Positions 6,240-11,591 of a DNA stretch of 11,591 nt are shown here, one piece after another. Position 1 is the stretch's first letter. Every line of letters begins with the position of its first letter. Below the pieces are notes generated by a model. It was not told where the DNA came from, made no database searches, and was given only the letters and a program-made list of their open reading frames with translations. This DNA comes from Pontimonas sp. GTDB taxonomy: Bacteria > Actinomycetota > Actinomycetes > Actinomycetales > Microbacteriaceae. Made by a program: the position numbers and the translations under genes. Location of the stretch: assembly GCA_023263045.1 (NCBI GenBank), contig JALQXU010000024.1, forward strand, positions 1 to 11,591, read 5' to 3'.

Positions 6240-7327
6240 GCGCTCAGTTTAGCCAGCGTCTGGAGGAAGAAATCTGTCTCCTCCGCTGTGCCCGCTGTGA
6301 CCCTCAAGTGATGCGGTATTCCCACGTCTCGAACGAGGATGTCGTGCTCGAGTAACGAGCCGAAAAGAGCTGCAGGATCGTCAACGCCACCGAAGAGAAC
6401 GAAATTGGCCTCAGAGTAGGCGGTCGGGTAGCCCATCTCCGGGAGCTCGCGGAGAAGTCGGTCCCGCTGTGCTCGAATATCAGCGACCATGGCCAGCATC
6501 GTCTCTTGGTGCGAGAGAGCAGCGACAGCGGCCGCTTGAGTGAGCGCGGACAAGTGATAGGGAAGCCGAACCAGACGCATGGCATCCATGACGGCGGCGT
6601 CTCCCAGCAGGTATCCCACCCGAGCTCCCGCAAAAGCAAACGCCTTCGACATCGTCCTCGACACCACAAGGCGCTCGCGCCCTGCGAGCAGCTCTGCGGC
6701 CGTCGGTGTTCCCTCAGGCAAGAACTCGACGTAGGCCTCGTCGACAAGGATCACTCCCGGGGTTGCGTCGTAGGCGGCTTCAATCGTCTCTACGGACACA
6801 GGAGTCCCGGTGGGATTGTTCGGTGCGCAGAAAAACACCACATCAGGCTTGTGCCGAGTGATGTCGTCAACCACGTTCACGGTCAACAGAGTGAAGTCTT
6901 CTTCCCGCCGACCAGCAATCCATGCGGTCCCAGTGGCCTCGGCAATGATGGGGTGCATCGAATAGGTGGGAGGGAATCCGAGCACCGAGCGGCCAGGACC
7001 TCCGAATGCTTGGAGAACGTGCTGGAGAACCTCATTCGAACCATTAGCAGCCCACACCATGTCTGGCGTGATGTCACCGTCGCGGTAGGTGCGCGAAGCG
7101 TAGGACGCGAGGGCGTTCCTCAACGCCGTGAACTCCCGGTCCGGGTAGCGATTGATGGTTTCGAGAGCGGTCGAAAGGTCGGCAAGAATCCCCTGACGGA
7201 CGTCGTCCGGGACAGGGTGAGTGTTCTCGTTGACGTTCAGCGCATAACGAACAGGGACCATCGGTGCCCCGTATGGCTGCTTCCCGCGCAAATCATCGCG
7301 CAACGGAAGGTCATTGAGAGAGGCCAC
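6236..7327 (-). CDS. hisC: Histidinol-phosphate aminotransferase
   Basis: A 363-residue fold-type I PLP enzyme that transaminates imidazole acetol phosphate to histidinol phosphate. PLP is bound by Lys228 in SRTMSKAFAFAGARVGY; the phosphate-binding Arg236, Asn171 of NPTG and Asp196-x-x-Tyr199 (VDEAYVEF) are present. The N-terminus has LNVNENTHPVPDDV and NRYPDREFTALR, matching HisC rather than other aminotransferases. It starts at GTG 7327-7325, 33 nt after the LysM gene, and ends overlapping hisB by 4 nt (GTGA). There is no Shine-Dalgarno; TACGAT (7334-7339) lies 6 nt upstream of the GTG and may drive a leaderless his transcript. hisD, which precedes hisC in M. tuberculosis, is not here. Confidence 0.96.
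   Translation of the reverse strand: MASLNDLPLRDDLRGKQPYGAPMVPVRYALNVNENTHPVPDDVRQGILADLSTALETINRYPDREFTALRNALASYASRTYRDGDITPDMVWAANGSNEVLQHVLQAFGGPGRSVLGFPPTYSMHPIIAEATGTAWIAGRREEDFTLLTVNVVDDITRHKPDVVFFCAPNNPTGTPVSVETIEAAYDATPGVILVDEAYVEFLPEGTPTAAELLAGRERLVVSRTMSKAFAFAGARVGYLLGDAAVMDAMRLVRLPYHLSALTQAAAVAALSHQETMLAMVADIRAQRDRLLRELPEMGYPTAYSEANFVLFGGVDDPAALFGSLLEHDILVRDVGIPHHLRVTAGTAEETDFFLQTLAKLSA
6246..6251 (-). promoter_or_regulatory. Candidate internal -10 box of hisB
   Basis: The minus strand reads TAAACT, 6 nt, GTG. It lies within the 3' end of hisC. It fits the same TANNNT-N6-start geometry as lexA, hisC and the methyltransferase, but hisB can also be translated by coupling, so this is weaker. 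Confidence 0.3.
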
Positions 7328-7333
7328 ACCGTC

Positions 7334-7339
7334 ATCGTA
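7334..7339 (-). promoter_or_regulatory. Candidate -10 box for a leaderless hisC transcript
   Basis: The minus strand reads TACGAT, 6 nt, then the hisC GTG. The gene has no Shine-Dalgarno site. If used, it would make the his genes partly independent of the SOS promoter of the LysM gene. No clear -35. Confidence 0.4.
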
Positions 7340-7360
7340 CCCGGGCCCAGCGGAGCCGAC

Positions 7361-7669
7361 TTAGCTACGAGGGATCGCGATTTCCTGACCCGGGACGAGT
7401 GCCGCGGAGGACAGCTGATTCAGGGTCATGATTTCGTGAACCACATCTCGAGGGTCACTTCCTGGTGCCACGCTCTCGGCAATAGTCCACAGCGTGTCTC
7501 CAGCGAGGACGGTGACGTACTCGTGAGTGTCCGGAGCGCTCGAGCTCTCGGCTAGTGCACCAGGGGTCGCAAGGAAGAGCGACACAACGAGCACAGGAAG
7601 TGCGATCACGGTGGCGAGAACAACGCGTCCTCGACGGGTGATGCGCAAGGTGCCGGTGTGGGTTGTCAT
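7361..7669 (-). CDS. Small LysM protein, probable SOS-induced division inhibitor
   Basis: A 102-residue protein with a basic N-terminus (RRGR), a hydrophobic segment at about 16-40 that is either a signal peptide (ending ATPGALA, residue 40) or an anchor, and one LysM domain at about 50-100 (YVTVLAGDTLWTIAESV, then the helix to LNQLSS, then LVPGQEIAIP). LysM binds peptidoglycan, so it acts outside the membrane. Divergent from lexA and with an SOS box in its promoter, it matches the position and build of YneA, DivS and Rv2719c, small damage-induced proteins that delay division; that function is inferred. The ATG at 7669 follows AGAGAGG at 5 nt spacing. hisC lies 33 nt downstream without a terminator. 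Confidence 0.88.
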   Translation of the reverse strand: MTTHTGTLRITRRGRVVLATVIALPVLVVSLFLATPGALAESSSAPDTHEYVTVLAGDTLWTIAESVAPGSDPRDVVHEIMTLNQLSSAALVPGQEIAIPRS

Positions 7670-7739
7670 GATGACCTCTCTTCTGGTTCAGAGGCTCGGG
7701 CTAGACCCTCGGCCGGGAGGACCTGCCCGAACCTCTGTT

Positions 7740-7755
7740 TCGAATATATGTTCGA
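7740..7755. promoter_or_regulatory. SOS box (LexA operator) of the LysM gene
   Basis: TCGAATATATGTTCGA differs from the Gram-positive consensus CGAAC-N4-GTTCG at one position and is nearly palindromic. It overlaps the -10 hexamer and reaches into the spacer of the LysM promoter, so bound LexA would block RNA polymerase. Confidence 0.9.
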
Positions 7756-7771
7756 ATACTTGTGTTGTCAA
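7743..7771 (-). promoter_or_regulatory. Strong vegetative promoter of the LysM gene
   Basis: The minus strand has TTGACA (7771-7766), a 17-nt spacer and TATATT (7748-7743), a perfect -35 and a 5/6 -10. This is the best promoter in the window and it contains the SOS box. Transcription should start near 7736, giving a leader of about 65 nt with a good Shine-Dalgarno. Confidence 0.88.
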
Positions 7772-7821
7772 GCATTGATTCCTACTGAGTGTGTCGCCCA
7801 CCACCGACACGCAGCGACACG

Positions 7822-7854
7822 TTTCGAACGAATGTATAGAAAAAGTGTTCGAAA
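7822..7854. promoter_or_regulatory. Split LexA operator upstream of lexA
   Basis: TTTCGAAC (7822-7829) and GTTCGAAA (7847-7854) are exact reverse complements and each is a consensus SOS half-site, but they are 17 nt apart instead of 4. Each may pair with a degenerate partner: TCGAAC-GAAT-GTATAG (7824-7839) and TAGAAA-AAGT-GTTCGA (7837-7852), whose centres are 13 bp apart. The right-hand site has only two mismatches and covers the -35 region of the presumed lexA promoter, in keeping with autorepression. Confidence 0.65.
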
Positions 7855-7859
7855 GACGC

Positions 7860-7865
7860 TACTCT
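7860..7865 (+). promoter_or_regulatory. Candidate -10 box for a leaderless lexA transcript
   Basis: TACTCT, 6 nt, then ATG at 7872. Transcription would start at or next to the A of the ATG. The half-operator GTTCGAAA lies immediately upstream, as expected for autoregulation. No TTGACA-like -35 is seen. Confidence 0.5.
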
Positions 7866-7871
7866 GGGGGC

Positions 7872-8504
7872 ATGTTGAGCGAACAGCAGCAAAAAATCCA
7901 GTCCTTTATTGAGCAGTCCTTAGACTCCCGCGGGGTTCCCCCGAGCATGCGAGAGATCTGTGACAACACAGGTCTGTCCTCCACGTCGAGTGTGTCCCAC
8001 CAGCTGAGCCAGCTCGAGCGAGCGGGCTACATCAAGCGTCACGCCAACACAGCGAGGACTCTCGAGGTCATCAAGAGGCTCACCCCCGAAGCAGGAGCTC
8101 CCGTGACACCGTTGCTCCCTGTGAGCGATGACGTGGTGTCGGTTCCGCTTGTTGGTCGAATTGCAGCGGGTATTCCGATCACAGCTGAGCAGAACGTCGA
8201 CGACGTGATGGCTCTCCCCCGCCAACTGGTGGGCAACGGGGAGCTCTTCATGCTGAAGGTGGTCGGAGATTCGATGATCGACGCAGCCATCTGTGATGGC
8301 GATTGGGTTGTGGTGCGTTCGCAAGCAACCGCGGATAACGGAGATATCGTCGCGGCCATGCTCGACGATGAGGCCACTGTGAAGGTCTTCAAACAACGCG
8401 ATGGACACACCTGGTTGCTCCCGCAGAACAGCGCCTACGAGCCCATTCTGGGTGACCACGCGACGGTCATGGGGAAGGTCGTGACGGTCCTCCGGAGCGT
8501 TTAG
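7872..8504 (+). CDS. lexA: SOS repressor LexA
   Basis: A 210-residue repressor-protease. Residues 1-66 form the winged helix DNA-binding domain (QQKIQSFIEQSL, GVPPSMREICDNTGL, SSVSHQLSQLERAGYIKR). After a short linker, the S24 self-cleavage domain has the Ala99-Gly100 bond (GRIAAGIPI), nucleophile Ser134 (VGDSMIDA) and base Lys171 (EATVKVFKQ). RecA on single-stranded DNA stimulates cleavage and lifts repression. The start is ATG 7872: an in-frame ATG at 7791 would add 27 non-homologous residues and put the operator inside the gene. A G-run directly precedes the ATG but is too close to act as a Shine-Dalgarno; TTG 7875 is an alternative. The gene is convergent with rnpB, 7 nt away. Confidence 0.97.
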   Translation: MLSEQQQKIQSFIEQSLDSRGVPPSMREICDNTGLSSTSSVSHQLSQLERAGYIKRHANTARTLEVIKRLTPEAGAPVTPLLPVSDDVVSVPLVGRIAAGIPITAEQNVDDVMALPRQLVGNGELFMLKVVGDSMIDAAICDGDWVVVRSQATADNGDIVAAMLDDEATVKVFKQRDGHTWLLPQNSAYEPILGDHATVMGKVVTVLRSV

Positions 8505-8511
8505 TGTTGGC

Positions 8512-8866
8512 GGGGTCGGCCGATACGCCGGGTTCTGTACCGAGTTGCCTCGGTGGCAATCATCTTTCTCGGATGGCTGTTACCAGCTATCTCTAGCGGT
8601 CTACCCGACACTCAGGCGAGCAACCTGGTAGGTGTCTGTTTGACCTTGCTCCGGACGAGGTTTACCGAGCAGATCCGGTCACCCGAACCTCTGGTGGTCT
8701 CTTACACCACCGTTTCACCCTTACCCGGTTGCCCGGGCGGTCTATTTTCTGTGGCACTATCTCGCGGATTGCTCCGGGTGGGTGTTACCCACCGTCCTGC
8801 TCTGGGGAGCCCGGACGTTCCTCGGCACTATCGAAATAGTGACGCGATTGCCTGGCCGACCCCTTC
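8512..8866 (-). ncRNA. rnpB: RNase P RNA (bacterial type A)
   Basis: The catalytic RNA of RNase P, which makes the mature 5' ends of tRNAs. On the minus strand the universal segments occur in order: GAGGAACGTCCGGGCTCC (8823-8806), a stretch reading GGGTGAAACGGTGG then GTAAGAGACCACC (about 8720-8693), and ACAGAACCCGGCGTATCGG near the 3' end (8538-8520). The ends are set by the P1 helix, GGGGTCGGCC (minus strand, 8863-8854) pairing over 10 bp with GGCCGACCCC (8521-8512). End positions are therefore accurate to a few bases only. TACCCT (8882-8877) is a possible -10. The 3' end faces the lexA stop with 7 nt between and no T-run terminator is visible. Confidence 0.96.
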
Positions 8867-8902
8867 CAACCCCTCCAGGGTACGCGACTATTACCTCGGG
8901 CA

Positions 8903-9331
8903 CTAGAGCTCGCGGTAGGACTCCCCGCGATCAAGAGCCATATTCGCGGCGGCATCGGCCCTGGCATTGTCTTCTCGCGGCACCCATTCAAACGTGACTC
9001 GGTGCGAACCAATCAACTCTCTCGCCCGGTGCGCCAGATCCTGCATATCGGGGTGCTTGATCTTCCATCGCCCCGACATCTGTTCCACCACCAATTTGGA
9101 GTCCATGCGAACGTGAATCGAACCCTCGGGGGCGAGCGACAGGGCAATATCGATGCCCTCGATCATTCCGCGATACTCGGCCACGTTATTGGATGCTTCC
9201 CCACACAACACTCCCGCTCGAGCCAGGACCTCGCCCGTCTCAGGATTGAGGACGACCGCACCGCCAGCGGCAGCGCCGGGGTTCCCCCGGGAGGCCCCAT
9301 CAGCCTCCACGACCAGGCGTTCGTGGCTCAC
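8903..9331 (-). CDS. Ribonuclease HI family protein
   Basis: A 142-residue RNase H fold protein that should cut RNA in RNA-DNA hybrids. Catalytic acids are all present: Asp11 (VEADGASRGNPG), Glu52 (NNVAEYRGMIEG), Asp77 (VRMDSKLVVEQMSGRWKIKH) and Asp126 (ADAAANMALDRG). The sequence resembles the N-terminal half of M. tuberculosis Rv2228c, in which this domain is fused to a phosphatase-like domain; here the protein ends after the RNase H domain. It starts at GTG 9331-9329 overlapping the upstream gene stop as GTGA, with GGAG 8 nt upstream. Its neighbours are the coiled-coil zinc-ribbon-like gene upstream and rnpB downstream, the usual actinobacterial grouping. Confidence 0.93.
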   Translation of the reverse strand: MSHERLVVEADGASRGNPGAAAGGAVVLNPETGEVLARAGVLCGEASNNVAEYRGMIEGIDIALSLAPEGSIHVRMDSKLVVEQMSGRWKIKHPDMQDLAHRARELIGSHRVTFEWVPREDNARADAAANMALDRGESYREL

Positions 9332-10068
9332 AGGCCTGACTCCGAGGTTCGCACCAAAATGGCGTTGCTATCCGGGCACAGAATGACCTGGTCGGGCGCG
9401 GCAGATCTTATGTCCTGCAGATCTGACTCCGTCAGAGCCACGCCACTTGCACTGGACACGCCTCCCCGCAGATGCGATGCTCCGACGCCGTAGCGCTCGC
9501 GCTGGCGCTCATACAGCGCATAGAGGTCTTCCGGAAGTGAGGACACGATGTCGCCCCGCGCAGCCTCCTGAGCAGAGCGCTGCGCGGCGAGCTCTGCACT
9601 TGTCGCCTCGAATTGTGTCCTCGCCTCAGCCAGCGCGCCCTCGGCGGTGTCGCGCTCAGCCTCGAGGCCTGACAGGGCACTATCAGCCTGCTCAAGGCGC
9701 TCCATAATGGCCAACTCAATGTCTTCCAAGTCTGAGCGCCGCTTTTTCAACGACTCCAGTTCATGCTCGAGGCCCTGAGCATCTCGTGCGGATGCAGTGT
9801 GAACCAGTCGCTCCTCATCTTGGGCAATACGGGACTCCACGAGCTGCACATCGGACTCTGCTCGGGTCAACTCAGCCTGAATGGTCTCTTTCTCTACCAG
9901 TGCGTCGTGGAGCCGGCCCTTGATCTCGTCGAGCGCTGCTTCCAAGGTCGGGATGTGAAGAGTGTCAGAAAGTCCCCGCAGCGCGGTGGAAGCCCGCTGT
10001 ATCTCGAGATCACAGGCCGCCACGTCGAGCAGGCGAGCTTGGATTTCGGGAGATGCGGTGACAGCCAC
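9328..10068 (-). CDS. Coiled-coil protein of the C4-type zinc ribbon family, with most zinc ligands lost
   Basis: A 246-residue protein. Residues about 15-175 are heptad-rich coiled coil (for example ELESLKKRRSDLEDIELAIM). The C-terminal region matches the family frame (ALYERQRERYGVGASHLRGG, then LTESDLQDIRSAAPDQVILC, ending ILVRTSESGL), but the two cysteine pairs are not kept: the first pair is replaced by SSASG (205-209) and the second reads CPDSNAIL, leaving only Cys231. Zinc binding is therefore unlikely. The function is unknown; related bacterial proteins are suspected nucleic-acid binders because of the RNase H neighbour. It starts at GTG 10068-10066 with a full AGGAGG (10081-10076) 7 nt upstream, 3 nt after the nif3 stop, and overlaps the RNase H gene by 4 nt. 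Confidence 0.88.
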   Translation of the reverse strand: MAVTASPEIQARLLDVAACDLEIQRASTALRGLSDTLHIPTLEAALDEIKGRLHDALVEKETIQAELTRAESDVQLVESRIAQDEERLVHTASARDAQGLEHELESLKKRRSDLEDIELAIMERLEQADSALSGLEAERDTAEGALAEARTQFEATSAELAAQRSAQEAARGDIVSSLPEDLYALYERQRERYGVGASHLRGGVSSASGVALTESDLQDIRSAAPDQVILCPDSNAILVRTSESGL

Positions 10069-10071
10069 CCG

Positions 10072-10909
10072 TTAGCCTCCTACGCGATGAACCTGGAACG
10101 ACCAGGGGTCAGTGTTGACGTCACTCACGGTAACACTCAGGCCCGTTGCCTTCTCGAGTTCCGCCGCGGCCTGATCCAGCCACAACCACTCAGCCGCGAA
10201 ATGGGAAATGTTAATCAGCGAAGGCCCACCCACGAGTGCGGCTTGCTCGCGTGCCTCACTCGCTGGATGGTGGCGAAGATCACTAGTGATGTAGACATCG
10301 CTGGAGAGAACCGCGGGGTTATCTAGTAAGGAATCTCCAGCTCCCGCGCACACCGACACTGTCGACACCATCGACTCCGCATCTCCCGCCACCACCGGGC
10401 CTACCGCGGTCTGCGGAAGAAACTCCCCCGATTTTGACCGCCAACTCATACAAACTCATGGGTGCTGGCAAAGTCCCCACTCGCCCCAACCCATGACCCG
10501 GGGTGGCCGACTCCGTCAGGGTCGTTTGCTCGGTCAGTTCCAAAAGATTCGCCAACTGTGCTGAGGTTCCGGTCGGGACAACATCGGCGTTCGTGTGCGC
10601 TGAATACAACGCCACCCCGCCTCGAATGAGGTCCGCGATAACACGACCCTTATACGTTGACTCGGCGACGGTGGTCACTCCGCGTAACAGTAATGGATGG
10701 TGCGCGACAATCAGGTTGGCGCCCCCCTCCACGGCCTCAGCAATGGAATCGAGAGTCGCATCCACCATGAGGTGAATTGAACCCACCGGGTGCTCAGGTG
10801 AGCCGACAACGAGTCCGGGCGCATCCCAGTCCTCCGCTCCCGACGATGGCCAGAGAGACTCCAAAATGTCCACGACCTCGGAGAGAGGTTTAGTCGACTT
10901 CGACATCAC
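10072..10909 (-). pseudogene. Nif3-like dinuclear metal-centre hexameric protein, broken by one extra base
   Basis: Both halves of a Nif3/YbgI family protein are present in different frames. The N-terminal part (from GTG 10909 or ATG 10906) has EDWDAPGLVVG, VAHHPLLLRG (His70, His71), YSAHTNAD and GLGRVG. The C-terminal part has VCAGAGDSLL, YITSDLRHHPASEA and INISHFAAEW, with the remaining metal ligands, and the TDPWSFQVHR end. The frames join at a run of five C on the plus strand (10425-10429): four would give KIGEFLPQTAVG and one 278-residue protein. The span is 838 nt, exactly one base over a multiple of three. No other damage is seen, so a sequencing error or a very recent mutation is likelier than an old pseudogene. 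The family's role is unclear. AGTGAGG lies 7 nt before the GTG. Confidence 0.85.
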
Positions 10910-11591
10910 TGTTTTTCCTCACTCGGGATCGCTCTACCAGGGCGCCTATCCCTGAAACTAGGGCCGCAAGAACGAACGACACCAGGACACCGGGTTGCGC
11001 CGGGGACAGATCCATCACACCGGCTGCGTCCAATGCTGGGAACAGATATCCCTGCCACGACAACCAGCTCACGTCGGAGTCCAGCAAACCCAAGCCCACC
11101 GCAACCGACACCAGCAGAACACCCAGCGGGAGAGCTCGAACGGAGCTCCCCTCAGGTCGCCTCGTGGTCCCCACCACAGCCCATTCTTTGGCGAGAATGG
11201 CCGCCACGGCCGAGGCGATTACGCCCACAGACAGCGCAAGATCGCTGAGGACATCGATGAGCTGGAGGTTGAACACGAGTGCGAGCGACCCCACCACCGT
11301 CACCACTCCGAGGATGACTGCGGCATGAACGCGCCAGGGTCCAGGGAAAGGAATGCTCGGCACGACAGCGCTCGCGGAGCGAGTAAGGAGCGATACCACC
11401 GCAATCAGCGGGACGATGGCGACAAACGCGGCGATGCTGGGATAGTACGCGGGAGCCCCTTCGGTCAGTGTTCCTACCGGGTCGGCAAAAAGCCCCAGCG
11501 AAACTAACGGTGAACTCTGCGCCATCCACGAGGCAACTCCCGCTAGTGCGAGGGCTGGAAGCGCCAGCGCGAGGGCAGACACAACACCTCC
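10890..11591 (-). CDS. Polytopic membrane protein, probable NCS1-type nucleobase permease, C-terminal part
   Basis: The frame is open to the right edge, giving at least 233 residues. About six hydrophobic segments are visible (ALALALPALALAGVASWMA; YPSIAAFVAIVPLIAVVSLL; VHAAVILGVVTVVGSLALVF; DLALSVGVIASAVAAILA; LPLGVLLVSVAVGLGLL; PGVLVSFVLAALVSGIGAL), which would suit segments 7-12 of a 12-segment transporter. The WLSWQGYLFP stretch near the end resembles the C-terminus of cytosine/purine permeases of the NCS1 family as I remember it; substrate and direction cannot be told. A GTG at 11582 preceded by GGAGGT at 3 nt could be read as the start of a 230-residue protein, but truncation by the window is likelier. 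Its stop (10892-10890) overlaps the nif3 start by up to 20 nt, so they share a transcript. Confidence 0.6.
   Translation of the reverse strand, partial: GGVVSALALALPALALAGVASWMAQSSPLVSLGLFADPVGTLTEGAPAYYPSIAAFVAIVPLIAVVSLLTRSASAVVPSIPFPGPWRVHAAVILGVVTVVGSLALVFNLQLIDVLSDLALSVGVIASAVAAILAKEWAVVGTTRRPEGSSVRALPLGVLLVSVAVGLGLLDSDVSWLSWQGYLFPALDAAGVMDLSPAQPGVLVSFVLAALVSGIGALVERSRVRKNSDVEVD

Noticed and set aside
6506..7555. Long plus-strand open frame of 349 codons opposite hisC and the LysM gene
   Set aside because: It mirrors the codon pattern of hisC, shows no recognisable domain, and both minus-strand genes have clear family motifs.
7791..7871. Upstream in-frame ATG extension of lexA by 27 codons
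   Set aside because: It would put the operator and promoter inside the gene, and the added residues do not resemble LexA.
7920..8459. Minus-strand open frame opposite lexA
   Set aside because: Antisense shadow of a well supported gene; composition is rich in His, Arg and Cys without a motif.
8553..8906. Plus-strand open frame over the RNase P RNA
   Set aside because: The region has the conserved segments and closing helix of rnpB on the minus strand; the protein frame is accidental.
10425..10440. Programmed ribosomal frameshift in nif3
   Set aside because: No slippery heptamer with a downstream structure was evident, and Nif3 proteins are not known to use frameshifting; an indel is simpler.
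1..11591. CRISPR array, tRNA genes, insertion sequences or prophage genes
   Set aside because: No regularly spaced repeats, cloverleaf patterns, transposase motifs or terminal repeats with target duplication were found by eye.

Overview
The window looks like ordinary core chromosome from a compact, moderately GC-rich actinobacterium. Microbacteriaceae-like relatives are the best guess, from protein similarity recalled from memory; no search was possible. Supporting signs are the actinobacterial order sseB / DUF1844 / infC-rpmI-rplT / trmH / pheS, a PriA-type HisA, lexA divergent from a LysM gene, frequent GTG starts and a type A rnpB. I see no mobile element, CRISPR array, tRNA or phage gene.

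Layout. Positions 1-2794 (minus strand) carry the translation block: infC, rpmI and rplT, a terminator, then a SpoU-family RNA methyltransferase and the 5' part of pheS, which runs off the left edge. infC appears to start at ATC and has a hairpin-rich upstream region. Positions 3037-3375 (plus strand) hold a DUF1844 gene, divergent from infC and convergent with sseB. Positions 3372-7327 (minus strand) hold the histidine genes hisC-hisB-hisH-hisA followed by sseB, mostly overlapping or nearly abutting. Positions 7361-8504 are the SOS region: a small secreted or anchored LysM protein (minus) and lexA (plus), separated by about 200 bp that contain a textbook -35/-10 with an embedded SOS box and a second, split operator next to lexA. 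Positions 8512-8866 (minus) are the RNase P RNA. Positions 8903-11591 (minus) are RNase HI, a coiled-coil protein with a degenerate C-terminal zinc ribbon, a frameshifted Nif3-family gene and the C-terminal part of a membrane protein resembling NCS1 nucleobase permeases.

How they work together. LexA should repress itself and the LysM protein, a candidate damage-induced division inhibitor like YneA/DivS/Rv2719c. The his genes lie 33 nt downstream of the LysM gene with no visible terminator, so SOS read-through into them is possible. HisC, HisB, HisH and HisA are four enzymes of histidine synthesis; hisD, hisF, hisG, hisI and hisE are not in the window.

The most unusual points are: a TANNNT box exactly 6 nt before the start codons of four genes (lexA, trmH, hisC, hisB), suggesting leaderless mRNAs; the split lexA operator; a possible ribosome-site-masking hairpin before infC; one extra base breaking nif3; loss of three of four zinc-ribbon cysteines; and an Asn-to-Ser change in the methyltransferase motif 3. 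I did not find a convincing wholly new system.
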